NCBI GenBank assembly: GCA_004294385.1
Contig: REAP01000033.1
Location: 1-64,000, forward strand
Length of the DNA: 64,000 nt
Direction: 5' to 3'
Source: Oscillatoriales cyanobacterium
GTDB lineage: Bacteria; Cyanobacteriota; Cyanobacteriia; Cyanobacteriales; Microcoleaceae
The notes beneath the pieces were generated by a model. It was not told the DNA's origin. It made no database searches and was given only the letters and a program-made list of their open reading frames with translations. Below, piece after piece: positions 42,534 through 51,351 of the stretch. A program made the position numbers and the translations under genes. Within the stretch, counting starts at the first letter, position 1. The number at the start of each line of letters is the position of its first letter.

Positions 42534-43373
42534 ATGAAAAAACTAATTTTACTGACTGGAATGCTACTAATGATGATGGCAAAAACAGCATTTGCCACCC
42601 CCGTAGCTCCCAAAAATGAAGCAATCGACCAAATATCACCCCCCCAAATTGAAAAACTAATTAACAAATCCATCACTAAACAACCCACCAATGATATCGT
42701 AGCCACAAAAATTGAAACAATCGATACTGTAGCAACCTCGGAAATTCCAGCAACCATTAACAAACCCACCAATAGCGCAGCCCCACAACTTGAACCAATC
42801 AAGTCGATGTCAACCTCGGAAATTCGAGAGACAATTAAGCAGTCCACTACCTATATTTTTGAAGGCATCAAAGGACGAGAACTCACACTTTCTTTGTGGG
42901 CTGGACAACTGAGCGCCGAACTCTACACTCCCAGTGGCGAAAACATGGGAGTGATTGACAAAAGAGATAATCAATGGGTAGGCAAGTTACCGGAGTCAGG
43001 CATTTACCGAGTGCGAGTTGTCCCGAAAGGTGAAACAAGTAGTTTTGTATTAGAACGGGATTTTAACGCCAAATGGACTTATCGGCCCGATCGCATAATT
43101 CCGATCGCATTCGGCGAAACAGAAGGTAGAATTAAACTGAAAATGTCCGGCTACCAAGTCCAGCCTCTGACCATTCAGGGTAAGCGGGGACAGACGATGA
43201 CAGTCACTGCTAGCAACAAAAATGTAGATGTGGCGATCGAATCTCCGTCAGGAACACTCCTCGATCAAGGGGAAGGTCAAACTTTCGCTCAACTGCCAGA
43301 ATCGGGAGTTTACCGAATTCTCGTAGTTGCCAACAGACCAATCAAGCCATCAATCAAAGTTTCTCTACAATAG
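42534..43373 (+). CDS. secreted protein with beta domains, unknown function
   Basis: The 279-residue protein has a signal peptide (MKKLILLTGMLLMMMAKTAFA). A low-complexity Thr/Ile/Asn-rich segment with an internal repeat (SEIPATINKP, SEIRETIKQS) covers about 25-105. Two beta-sandwich-like halves follow, with the parallel phrases KLPESGIYRVRVV and QLPESGVYRILVV near 150 and 260, each resembling a pre-peptidase C-terminal (PPC) strand pattern. I do not recognise a specific family. A periplasmic or surface role is likely. Confidence 0.7.
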   Translation: MKKLILLTGMLLMMMAKTAFATPVAPKNEAIDQISPPQIEKLINKSITKQPTNDIVATKIETIDTVATSEIPATINKPTNSAAPQLEPIKSMSTSEIRETIKQSTTYIFEGIKGRELTLSLWAGQLSAELYTPSGENMGVIDKRDNQWVGKLPESGIYRVRVVPKGETSSFVLERDFNAKWTYRPDRIIPIAFGETEGRIKLKMSGYQVQPLTIQGKRGQTMTVTASNKNVDVAIESPSGTLLDQGEGQTFAQLPESGVYRILVVANRPIKPSIKVSLQ

Positions 43374-43375
43374 AT

Positions 43376-43494
43376 TTCGTGGAACAGGCATCCTGCCTGT
43401 TCATATTACATTTTCGCCAGAAACAGGCAAGATGCCTGTTCCACAAACAGTGAATTTTTTTGTGGAACAGGCATCTTGCCTGTTCATAAAAATT
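43376..43494. repeat. three GGAACAGGC hairpin copies
   Basis: Two direct copies (GTGGAACAGGCATCCTGCCTG near 43380 and GTGGAACAGGCATCTTGCCT near 43462) and one inverted copy (AACAGGCAAGATGCCTGTTC near 43421) lie between convergent genes. Transcripts from either side could form hairpins here. Confidence 0.8.
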
Positions 43495-43514
43495 CTGCCT
43501 GATGTCAAATAAAA

Positions 43515-44537
43515 TCAACCTTGAATCAACGCTTCAAAACGTTCTTGTTTCCTCAACCCTCTCAAATCCGAGTCAGTTAAAGCGAGCTCTCGGTAAAAAT
43601 TAGGCATAAACTCCACAGCCCGTTGCAAATTATCAAGTGCCAAATCTGCAAAGCCCAGCAACGCATAACAACAAGCTTGATTGTAAAAAGCATTAGCAAA
43701 AGCAGGTTGTAGTCTCAAAACCTTGGAGTAGCAAGCAATCGCCTCCGAGTAGTTGCCAGAAAGCCCCAATTTCACACCCCGGTTGTACCACATCAAATAA
43801 TCCTGAGATTGGCACTGAAATATCGGAATTAATTTTGCTTTACTCTGACTCAAATCAACTAATTTCTGCAAAGCAACCCTTCCCACGCCAACAGCTTCTC
43901 GCCCGCCAGTTTCGCAAGCAAGCGATCGATTAAAACTAGCAATCGCCTGTCTGTGAAGCTGCATAGAGTTCGCAGCTAGACCGCGATTATACCAAGCCTT
44001 CGCATCATCTGGGTTAAACTCGATCGCCCTGTCAAAACTGTTGAGCGCCAGATAGTAAAGCCTGAGTTCCAAAAGAGCATTACCCCGGTTGTACCACGTC
44101 CAATGAGCATCCGGCTGTAGATTTAAAGAACGATCGAAACTCAAAACCGCCTTATAGTAAAGCCCCATATCAATCAGCAAAAGTCCCCGGTTGTGCCAAA
44201 TATTGGCGGCACAAGGATTGAACTCGATCGCCCTATCAAAACTATTGAGAGCATCCAAAGGGCGGCCCAACTTTCCTAATGCGATCGCGCGATTGTGCCA
44301 GCCAAAGCTCGCATTCGGCTGTAAACCCAGAGCCTCGTCAAAACTCCTGAGCGCCTCCTCGTGCCGTTCTAAATTCCCCAAAGCCATGCCCTGCCCGAAC
44401 CAAGCCTTATAATGACCCGGTTGCAAGTTGAGAGCTGTGTCAAAGTTGGCAAGGGCAGCATCATTGTCTTGAGCTTCGAGCTGACGTGAACCCAGATGAT
44501 AGTACCAAGCAGCTTCCAAGTTTTGAATTAAGTTCAT
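43515..44537 (-). CDS. TPR repeat protein
   Basis: The 340-residue protein contains about eight tetratricopeptide repeats of very regular form (ALANFDTALNLQPGHYKAWF, ALRSFDEALGLQPNASFGWH, ALNSFDRAIEFNPCAANIWH and so on). An interruption at residues 205-245 includes KAKLIPIFQCQSQDYLMWYN. The product is a protein-protein interaction scaffold. There is no signal peptide or enzymatic domain. Partners are unknown. Confidence 0.85.
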   Translation of the reverse strand: MNLIQNLEAAWYYHLGSRQLEAQDNDAALANFDTALNLQPGHYKAWFGQGMALGNLERHEEALRSFDEALGLQPNASFGWHNRAIALGKLGRPLDALNSFDRAIEFNPCAANIWHNRGLLLIDMGLYYKAVLSFDRSLNLQPDAHWTWYNRGNALLELRLYYLALNSFDRAIEFNPDDAKAWYNRGLAANSMQLHRQAIASFNRSLACETGGREAVGVGRVALQKLVDLSQSKAKLIPIFQCQSQDYLMWYNRGVKLGLSGNYSEAIACYSKVLRLQPAFANAFYNQACCYALLGFADLALDNLQRAVEFMPNFYRELALTDSDLRGLRKQERFEALIQG

Positions 44538-44640
44538 AAATTAATTTCGGGAGTGTGAAAAATCCCATCTTTTAAGTGGGGAGGAAACACGATATGGCGA
44601 ATTAATTCGCCGTCAACTATACACCACGAACCGTGAGAAT

Positions 44641-45003
44641 TCAACTAACAACAACCGCCGTTTTAGCATTTTCGCTCAACAGCAAATTGCCTCTCGAATC
44701 AATACTAAAATCTTGCCCAAGCAAAAAACCCTTACCCATCAAACGCTTGCAAACAACCAGCGAAGTAATTCGGCGAATTTCTTCCATCACATCAGCCGGA
44801 ATCAAATAACTTACACTCCAAACCACAGATTCGCAGTCCGACCAAATTAAACGTTCAATACTGACAATCATCACAGCAGCTACACTTTCAACAGGCAGCC
44901 GCCCTCTGAGATGCCCAATCAAATCTTTACCAATTAGACTATTGCGAGTCATCATCGCCCTAGCCATCTTCCCAATTTCTTGTTCGAGTTCCAAATGATT
45001 CAT
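44641..45003 (-). CDS. hypothetical protein, DNA/RNA-associated fold not recognised
   Basis: The protein has 120 residues from ATG 45003; a GTG three codons upstream is less likely. The sequence is mixed alpha/beta (KMARAMMTRNSLIGKDLIGH, AAVMIVSIERLIWSDCESVV, SYLIPADVMEEIRRITSLVV, FSIDSRGNLLLSENAKTAVV). I do not recognise the family, and no neighbour gives a clue. The start is supported by lack of composition bias upstream. Confidence 0.55.
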   Translation of the reverse strand: MNHLELEQEIGKMARAMMTRNSLIGKDLIGHLRGRLPVESVAAVMIVSIERLIWSDCESVVWSVSYLIPADVMEEIRRITSLVVCKRLMGKGFLLGQDFSIDSRGNLLLSENAKTAVVVS

Positions 45004-45404
45004 GCTTGGCACTGGCTGTTAGGTTTTTAAAGCACTACTAAGAGTAAAAACAGTAGTTGCTACCAGACTCTGCCATAGCTTAGCTAACCTAGGCTCTACT
45101 GTAACTCCTGTTAACAAAGTATACCTAAAGAAAGATGAAAAATGTATCTAAAGATAGATACTAAAATTTATTTTCTCGGTGTAAATAGAACGGCGAATTC
45201 CTAGAAGAGTTACTGGCAGCAGCGAATGAGCGCATTTTTGCCTGCCGCAGCCCAGAGACCGGATTTATGTCACCGACACGCTTGGGTTGAAAACGCGATC
45301 GTCACCTCCGATCCGGCGATCGTGGGTTGAGCCATAATTAATCAACTTTCTGCAAGAATCGTTAGCTGGTAAGATCGGCGGTTACTTAGTAAGGGAGTTG
45401 ATGA
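45004..45404. other. 401-bp spacer; right end is the duplicated leader of the channel genes
   Basis: From about 45314 the sequence CGGCGATCGTGGGTTGAGCC to the start codon is repeated before the second channel gene (from about 46371), interrupted there by a 118-bp element. The left part has GTATCTAAAGATAGATAC near 45151-45168, an imperfect palindrome, and no open frame. TAAGGGAGTTGATGAGTGAG gives a plausible ribosome binding site (GGGAG) for the channel gene. Confidence 0.6.
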
Positions 45405-46349
45405 GTGAGGGGATATCTTTTTCAACCGCATCATCCTGCGGTTAGAACAGTTGTCAAGAGACTACACCTAATTGGTTGCTTGCTGAGCGCCGTTTTTTGT
45501 TGCTGGCTGTCTCAAACTTTGCCAGTTCATGCGGAGGCTGTTACATCTCCAAAAACTTGTCAAATTGGAGTTTACTTGACATCCTTGCGAGATTTTAATC
45601 CAGCAGAGAACTCGTTTGCTGCCAACTTCTGGGTCTGGAGCGTTTGTCCTTTTGAGACTCCAAAACCTTTGGAAAACCTGAAGGTTGTCAATAGCAAGGA
45701 AGTTAACAAGAATTACACCACTTTTTCCCGAAGCGAAAATCTGTCGGATACATTTAAGGCAAGTAAAAACGTATTCTGGTCTGAAGAGGAGATTAGCGCA
45801 ACTTTATATCACAACTGGGACACAAAAAATTATCCATTCGATCGCCATGTATTGCAAATTCCCCTTGAGGAAACAAAGTTAGATGCTTCCAGCTTCGTTC
45901 ACGCCCCAGATTTTGCGAACACAGGTTATCCGAAAGATATGGATTTGGAAGGTTGGAAAATTAGAGATTTTAGGATTGCTCAAGAGAATTTCCCTTATAG
46001 AACAAGCTTTGGTAGTCCGGGAATCAAAAGAGAAATAAATTACCGCTCGCGCTTAGTTATTTCAATTACCATCAACCGCGAGAGTAAAGTGAGCTTCTTT
46101 AAACTTGCGATCGGAGTTTATGCGGCTGTTGCACTCTCAATAATGACCTTGCTGCTGGATGAAGATTTTGGCGATCGAATGGGCATCTTTGTGGGTACTT
46201 TGTTTGCAGTTATAGTGAATCTGCAAGCAGCGACATCAGATTTGGGTAGTACCAATTCTGTCACCCTGATTGATTTCATCCACATGATCGCCATCATTTA
46301 CATCTTCATATCAGCAATTCTGCTGGGGCGGGTTCATTCGTTGTTCTGA
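45405..46349 (+). CDS. pentameric ligand-gated ion-channel-like protein, copy 1 (M4 out of frame)
   Basis: The protein has 314 residues; GTG at 45405 is preceded by GGGAG. A signal or membrane segment lies at 20-44. The extracellular beta domain has CQIGVYLTSLRDFNPAENSF, WVWSVCPFE and NYPFDRHVLQIPLEE (143-156; PFD is the conserved core of the Cys-loop position). Membrane helices follow: M1 about 231-251, M2 258-276 (RMGIFVGTLFAVIVN), M3 286-307. This is the layout of bacterial relatives of GLIC and ELIC. The frame stops at 46349, but frame -1 from 46337 continues with a hydrophobic helix (FVVLNIVVISYAAIVG) to 46387, which looks like M4. The gene is one half of a tandem duplication and sits upstream of the chemosensory cluster. 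Confidence 0.75.
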   Translation: MRGYLFQPHHPAVRTVVKRLHLIGCLLSAVFCCWLSQTLPVHAEAVTSPKTCQIGVYLTSLRDFNPAENSFAANFWVWSVCPFETPKPLENLKVVNSKEVNKNYTTFSRSENLSDTFKASKNVFWSEEEISATLYHNWDTKNYPFDRHVLQIPLEETKLDASSFVHAPDFANTGYPKDMDLEGWKIRDFRIAQENFPYRTSFGSPGIKREINYRSRLVISITINRESKVSFFKLAIGVYAAVALSIMTLLLDEDFGDRMGIFVGTLFAVIVNLQAATSDLGSTNSVTLIDFIHMIAIIYIFISAILLGRVHSLF

Positions 46350-46441
46350 ATATTGTTGTCATCTCCTATGCGGCGATTGTGGGTTGAGCCACAATTAATC
46401 AACTTTCTGCAAGAATCGTTAGCTGGTAAGATCGGCAGTTA

Positions 46442-46559
46442 TATCGTTGACCGTTGCATCGGAATAGTAAATTAGAGTTAACAGTTAACTGTTAACAGTT
46501 AACCGTCAACTGTCAACTGTTAACTGTCAACTGTCATTCCGGTGTAACCGGAATTGATA
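46442..46559. mobile_element. 118-bp MITE-like element with mapped insertion site
   Basis: Comparison with the first channel leader (GGCGGTTACTTAGTAAG at 45376) shows that 121 bp were added in the second: a TTA target repeat (46439-46441 and 46560-46562) around 118 bp. The ends are imperfect inverted repeats: TATCGTTGACCGTTGCATCG GAAT and, inverted, TATCAATTCCGGTTACACCG GAAT. The centre is filled with AACAGTTAACTGTTAACAGT and GTCAACTGTCAACTG repeats. Related elements lie at about 38627-38812 and 53146-53275. Confidence 0.75.
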
Positions 46560-46582
46560 TTACTTAGTAAGGGAGTTAATGA

Positions 46583-47524
46583 GTGAGGGGATATCTTTTT
46601 CAACCGCATCATCCTGCGGTTAGAGCAGTTGTCAAGAGACTACACCTAATTGGTTGCTTGCTGAGCGCCGTTTTTTGCTGCTGGCTGTCTCAAACTTTGC
46701 CAGTTCATGCGGAGGCTGTGACATCTCCAAAAACTTGTCAAATTGGAGTTTATTTGACATCCTTGCGAGATTTTAATCTAGCAGAGAAGTCCTTTGCAGC
46801 CAACTTCAGAGTCTGGAGCGTTTGTCCTTTTGAGACTCCAAAACCTTTGGAAAGCCTGAAGGTGATCAATAGCAAGGAAGTTAGCAAGAATTACACCAGT
46901 TTTTCCCGAAGCGAAAATCTGTCGGATACATTTAAGGCAAGTAAAAACCTATTCTGGTCAGAACAGGAGATGAGCACAACTATCTATCACAACTGGGACA
47001 TAAAAAATTATCCATTCGATCGCCATGTATTGCAAATTCCCCTTGAGGAAACACAGTTAGATGCTTCCATCTTCGTTCACTCGCCAGATTTTGCTAAGAC
47101 AGGTTATCCGAAATATCTGAACTTGGAAGGTTGGGAAATTAGAGATTTTAGGATTGCTCAAGAGAATTTCCCTTATAGAACAAGCTTTGGTAGTCCGGGA
47201 ATCAAAAGAGAACTAAATTACCGCTCGCGCTTAGTTATTTCAATTACCATCAACCGCAACAGTAAAACTAGCTTCTTTAAACTTGCGATCGGAGTTTATG
47301 CGGCTGTTGCACTCTCAATAATGGCCTTGTTGCTGGATGAATATTTTGGCGCTCGAATGGGCTTATTTGTGGGTACTTTGTTTGCCGTTATAGTGAATAT
47401 GCAATCAGCGACATCAGATTTGGGTAGTACCAATTCTGTCACCCTGATTGATTTCATCCACATGATCGCCATCATTTACATCTTCATATCAGCAATTCTG
47501 CTGGTGGCTCATTCGTTGTTCTGA
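46583..47524 (+). CDS. pentameric ligand-gated ion-channel-like protein, copy 2 (M4 out of frame)
   Basis: The 313-residue protein is nearly identical to copy 1 in the leader and membrane region. It differs at scattered residues in the extracellular domain (for example FNLAEKSFAANFRVWSVCPF, and KYLNLEGWEIRDF for KDMDLEGWKIRDF). Three membrane helices are present. The 3' end differs from copy 1 by one codon (LLVAHSLF versus LLGRVHSLF), yet the out-of-frame helix FVVLNIVVISYAAIVG is retained at 47512-47562, again in frame -1. The shift therefore predates the duplication or has been shared by conversion. The cheW gene starts 170 bp downstream. Confidence 0.75.
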   Translation: MRGYLFQPHHPAVRAVVKRLHLIGCLLSAVFCCWLSQTLPVHAEAVTSPKTCQIGVYLTSLRDFNLAEKSFAANFRVWSVCPFETPKPLESLKVINSKEVSKNYTSFSRSENLSDTFKASKNLFWSEQEMSTTIYHNWDIKNYPFDRHVLQIPLEETQLDASIFVHSPDFAKTGYPKYLNLEGWEIRDFRIAQENFPYRTSFGSPGIKRELNYRSRLVISITINRNSKTSFFKLAIGVYAAVALSIMALLLDEYFGARMGLFVGTLFAVIVNMQSATSDLGSTNSVTLIDFIHMIAIIYIFISAILLVAHSLF

Positions 47525-47693
47525 ATATTGTTGTCATCTCCTATGCGGCGATTGTGGGTTAGATCAAAACGCCAGTGCTGAAAAGATTACGAAATAATTT
47601 AGTTCTGGCTCATTTGGTTATTCTGTGCTAACATTGAACCAGTTTTTAGTCTAAAAATATTCAGTCAACCCTAATAAAAACTGATCGTTACAA

Positions 47694-48152
47694 GTGCTAA
47701 TTCTACTCTTCTACGCTGGGAATGACCTCTACGCGATCGACAGTTCGTACATTGTTGAGGTAATTCCACGAGTCAGTCTCAGAAAGGTGCAGCACGTACC
47801 AGAATACGTGGCTGGTTTGTTTAACTACCGGGGAGTTGTCTTGCCAGTGATCGATTTGAGTCATTTGATTCAAGGAACCCCCTGTAAATCGCACCTCAGT
47901 ACCCGGATCATGATCGTCAAATATCCCCGCCCAAACGAATCGCTACAATATGTAGGGTTGATGGCAGAGCGGGTGACGGAGACTCTAAGTATATCAAACA
48001 CAGATATTAGGGATTCCAGCATTCGGGTTGAAGAAGCACCCTACTTAAGTGGCACAATTGTTGATGAAAAACGAATTATTCAATGTGTTCAGCTTGAGCT
48101 AATTTTCAGCGATGAGCGACATAATTACTTGCTGATGGGTGAAGAAACTTAA
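47694..48152 (+). CDS. CheW-domain protein (first of two)
   Basis: The 152-residue protein starts at GTG 47694, directly at the beginning of the fold ([20 protein letters not shown]). It is a single CheW domain with [21 protein letters not shown] and RIMIVKYP. CheW proteins bridge chemoreceptors to the CheA kinase. It corresponds by position and size to WspB-like CheWs. It begins the chemosensory gene cluster; all following genes are on the same strand with short gaps. Confidence 0.9.
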   Translation: MLILLFYAGNDLYAIDSSYIVEVIPRVSLRKVQHVPEYVAGLFNYRGVVLPVIDLSHLIQGTPCKSHLSTRIMIVKYPRPNESLQYVGLMAERVTETLSISNTDIRDSSIRVEEAPYLSGTIVDEKRIIQCVQLELIFSDERHNYLLMGEET

Positions 48153-48268
48153 TCAAAAGGAGTGCCGATCAAAATGTTATAAAAAATGAGAAAAATTCAG
48201 CTTTGAATGGAATCCGATCCAATTTAATTCCCGTACCAGTATTAATTTATCACCCCCCCAAACTTACC

Positions 48269-49876
48269 ATGTTGAACAATATCACTACCCGCATCATACT
48301 GGGCTTCTCAGTTCCGATTCTGTTCCTGATTGTGCTCGGCAACACGCTGTTTGCGGGCATTGACCAATTAGTCAAATTGCAGTTAAACTCAAAGGAAGTC
48401 GCTGCAAATATCAATAATATAGATGCCTATGCTTATGATGTCACTAGGATTATCGCCAGTATCCGAGGATATGCTCTTTATCCGAAGGATCAATACTATC
48501 GTGGGACTTATACTAACGCGCGAGAAAGTATGCTTCTGAACAAGCAGGAATTGGCAAAGGTTGTCGATACTGATGCACGAGAAGCAGTCAGCGCACTGAT
48601 CGAGATTGGCGATGAATACGATCGCGTTGCAGCAGGTGTTTATCCGCTAGTCGATGCCAATAAGCTGGATGAGGCGAAACGAGAAATTTCAATTCCCCGT
48701 GTTGCCAAACTTAATGAAGCCAGCATTCGGTTACATAAAATTCTTGAAGCCCGACTGAGTGCGAATTTAGTGGAAGCCGAGAAAGCCAAGAATTTTGAGG
48801 CTACAGTGATCGTTTGGGGAACGCTGTTGAGTATGGCGGCAACGGTAGCGAGCGCCTTATGGGTGGCGGCCCTTGCTGTACCCATCCGACGAGAGCTTCC
48901 AAGGGTGGTGCTTGCAGCAGAGAAGATTGCTGATGGAGATTTACAGCAAACAATTGAGATTAACAACGATGGTAGCGAAGTTGGCAAGTTGATGACAGCG
49001 TTTCACTATATGTCCAAAAAGCTGAATGCGCTGATTCTCCAGATGCAAAAGTCTGGAATACAAATCAGCACTTCCGCAACTCAGATTGCAGCAGCCGGTA
49101 AAGAGTTAGAAGCTACCGTTACAGAGCAGCTAGCTTCAACAAATGAAGTGAGTGCAACCTCGCAGCAGATTGCCGCCACCTCCAAAGAACTGGTGAGAGT
49201 GATGGAGCAGGTTGGGCTGATGGCACAGTCTACAGCAACTGCTGCGGGTGCTAGCCAATCTGACCTGAATCGAATGGAAACGGTAATGCGCCAACTTTCG
49301 TCTGCAACCACCTCTATCTCAACCAAACTTGGGGTGATGAATGAAAAGGCAAACAACATTAACAGTGTTGTGACGACAATTAACAAGGTTGCTGACCAGA
49401 CTAACCTACTGTCGCTCAATGCGGCGATCGAGGCAGAAAAAGCTGGAGAATACGGGGCGGGGTTTGCGGTTGTAGCACGGGAGATCCGTCGATTGGCTGA
49501 CCAAACCGCCGTCGCCACTCTGGAAATTGCTCAGATGATCAAGGAGATGCAGTCGGCAGTTTCTACGGGCGTAATGGAAATGGATAAGTTTAGTAAATCT
49601 GTGGTTGATAGCGTTGCGGATGTCAGCAAGATTAGCGATCAGGTTGCTCAGGTCATTCAGCAGGTGCAAGGATTGACCCCACGCTTTGAGCGGGTGAGCC
49701 AGAGCATTGAGGAGCAATCGATGGGAGCACAACAGATTAGTGAGGCGATGGGGCACCTGAGTCAAGCATCTCAGCAGACGGTGGACTCTTTACGGGAGAC
49801 GAACAGTGCTGTAGTGCAGCTTGATGAGGCGGCAAATGGATTGCGATCGGAAATTGCCCGATTCAAAACCGCTTAG
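48269..49876 (+). CDS. methyl-accepting chemotaxis protein (first of two)
   Basis: The protein has 535 residues from ATG 48269 ([20 protein letters not shown]); a TTG at 48203 would add 22 residues lacking signal character. Helix 1 is at 8-28. The periplasmic four-helix bundle is at about 30-190, with [20 protein letters not shown] as in CHASE3/4HB modules, and a second helix follows at about 195-215. A HAMP domain ([21 protein letters not shown]) precedes the signalling hairpin with its conserved tip [20 protein letters not shown]. The receptor would control CheA. The ligand is unknown. It resembles WspA in gene context. Confidence 0.92.
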   Translation: MLNNITTRIILGFSVPILFLIVLGNTLFAGIDQLVKLQLNSKEVAANINNIDAYAYDVTRIIASIRGYALYPKDQYYRGTYTNARESMLLNKQELAKVVDTDAREAVSALIEIGDEYDRVAAGVYPLVDANKLDEAKREISIPRVAKLNEASIRLHKILEARLSANLVEAEKAKNFEATVIVWGTLLSMAATVASALWVAALAVPIRRELPRVVLAAEKIADGDLQQTIEINNDGSEVGKLMTAFHYMSKKLNALILQMQKSGIQISTSATQIAAAGKELEATVTEQLASTNEVSATSQQIAATSKELVRVMEQVGLMAQSTATAAGASQSDLNRMETVMRQLSSATTSISTKLGVMNEKANNINSVVTTINKVADQTNLLSLNAAIEAEKAGEYGAGFAVVAREIRRLADQTAVATLEIAQMIKEMQSAVSTGVMEMDKFSKSVVDSVADVSKISDQVAQVIQQVQGLTPRFERVSQSIEEQSMGAQQISEAMGHLSQASQQTVDSLRETNSAVVQLDEAANGLRSEIARFKTA

Positions 49877-49884
49877 GCTTAAAT

Positions 49885-51336
49885 ATGATGGTACTATCTG
49901 CGATCGCGAAATTACTGAGCCAAACTATAGGCTTAGACCCCGATACAATTGGCAACCAGCGGATTGCCAGAGCTGCCGAGACTCGTCGAGTCGGCTGTAA
50001 ATTGCCTGACATTGAGAGCTATTGGGCGCGGTTACAAACCTCCGCTTCAGAATTAGAGGAGCTGATCGAACTACTGATCGTGCCAGAAACTTGGTTTTTT
50101 CGAGATGGCAAACCGTTTGATTACCTGAAAACCTATGTCACCTCAGAATGGCTGAATCAGCCAAACGGTTCGACACTTCGACTTCGCTCTGTTACCACGG
50201 AGTTTATCCTGAGTCCTGAGCTATGCGTTGGATCTGAAGGACTCACCGACCACCGCAAGACGCTCAAACTGTTGAGTGTTCCATCCTCTACTGGCGAAGA
50301 ACCTTACTCAATGGCGATCGCCCTACTAGAAGCGGGTCTGCTTCCGAAACAGTTCGCGATCGATGCGATCGACATTAGTCAGCGATCGCTGGCAAAGGCA
50401 AGGCGCGGATTATACACCAAAAACTCCTTTCGTGGCGATGCTTGGACGGGGCGATCGCGCTACTTTCAGCAAACGGCAGAGGGTTACGAACTATGCCAGC
50501 TCGTTAAGGGACTCGTCAATTTTCAGCAGGGGAATGTAATGACCTCCCTGGCGATCGCTCCAAAGCAATACGACATCATCTTCTGCCGCAACTTACTGAT
50601 CTACCTAAAATCAGAAGTTTGCTCACAGGTATTATCCGCGCTCGATCGCCTACTTATCCCAGGAGGGTTACTGTTTGTTGGAGCGTCTGAAACGGGAAAC
50701 GTCCCAGACAATTACACCTCGATCCGTCAGCCTTTCACGTTTGCTTATCAAAAGTCGAAACCATCCCTTGCACAACTGGCACCCCTCAATATTACTCAAC
50801 GGTTGGACACTTCGACTTCGCTCAGTGACCACGGAGTTGATCCTGAGTGCTTCGGAAGGACTCACCGACCACTGGGACAGGTGCCATCTCAACTAATAAC
50901 TCCTCAAACCATTGCCAAGCAATATGAAGGAGTGAAAAATTACTCTGCGCGAGACACTCAGCAAATCAAAGCATCCGATCCATCTGCAAGTTCAAAGGAT
51001 TTAACTCCTGAACCAACATCGTCTCTTGATTTACAAAAGGTGAGAAAGTTAGCGGATGACGGGCGAGATGTAGAAGCGATCGCGCTTTGTAAGTCGTATC
51101 TTGTTCATCATCCAACGAGTGCGGCTGCCTACACTCTCTTGGGAGAGCTATATCAGACCCAGCAGAATCCCGAAGCAGAGCGATGTTTTCAACGTGCTAT
51201 ATACTTGGAGCCAACCTGTTATGAAGCATTAGTTCACCTCGCCTTATTGAAGGAAAATCAAGGCGATACAGTAGGGGCAAAAATCATTCAGCAGCGAATT
51301 CAGCGCTTGCAGCACAATCTCAAAACAGAAGCTTAG
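49885..51336 (+). CDS. CheR-type methyltransferase with TPR domain, two repeat-derived insertions
   Basis: The protein has 483 residues. CheR methyltransferase: VPETWFFRDGKPFDYL, the SAM loop LLSVPSSTGEEPYSMA, IDAIDISQRSLAKARRG and DIIFCRNLLIYL. C-terminal TPRs (AAYTLLGELYQTQQNPEAER) are at about 395-475, as in WspC-type CheR. Two stretches come from a repeat of the CTTCGACT-CGCTCAG family. Residues 95-123 (STLRLRSVTTEFILSPELC...) lie just before the SAM loop; residues 306-330 (LDTSTSLSDHGVDPECFGRT) lie in the linker to the TPRs. The element is read in two different frames. Catalytic motifs are intact. The enzyme methylates receptor glutamates. Confidence 0.88.
   Translation: MMVLSAIAKLLSQTIGLDPDTIGNQRIARAAETRRVGCKLPDIESYWARLQTSASELEELIELLIVPETWFFRDGKPFDYLKTYVTSEWLNQPNGSTLRLRSVTTEFILSPELCVGSEGLTDHRKTLKLLSVPSSTGEEPYSMAIALLEAGLLPKQFAIDAIDISQRSLAKARRGLYTKNSFRGDAWTGRSRYFQQTAEGYELCQLVKGLVNFQQGNVMTSLAIAPKQYDIIFCRNLLIYLKSEVCSQVLSALDRLLIPGGLLFVGASETGNVPDNYTSIRQPFTFAYQKSKPSLAQLAPLNITQRLDTSTSLSDHGVDPECFGRTHRPLGQVPSQLITPQTIAKQYEGVKNYSARDTQQIKASDPSASSKDLTPEPTSSLDLQKVRKLADDGRDVEAIALCKSYLVHHPTSAAAYTLLGELYQTQQNPEAERCFQRAIYLEPTCYEALVHLALLKENQGDTVGAKIIQQRIQRLQHNLKTEA
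50168..50253. repeat. CTTCGACT-CGCTC repeat inside cheR, catalytic region
   Basis: GTTCGACACTTCGACTTCGC, then TCTGTTACCACGGAGTTTAT and further to GAAGGACTCACCGACCAC. It is closely related to 50801-50873. It adds about 29 residues before the SAM-binding loop without breaking the frame. Confidence 0.75.
50801..50873. repeat. CTTCGACT-CGCTCAG repeat inside cheR, linker
   Basis: GGTTGGACACTTCGACTTCG, CTCAGTGACCACGGAGTTGA, then TCCTGAGTGCTTCGGAAGGA CTCACCGACCAC. This is the same element as 50168-50253, read in another frame. It lies between the methyltransferase and TPR domains. Confidence 0.75.
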
Positions 51337-51351
51337 AAGGGGAAACCTGAA

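Noticed and set aside
46337..46349. Programmed -1 frameshift in the channel genes
   Set aside because: No slippery heptamer or downstream pseudoknot was recognised; kept only as a question in the findings.
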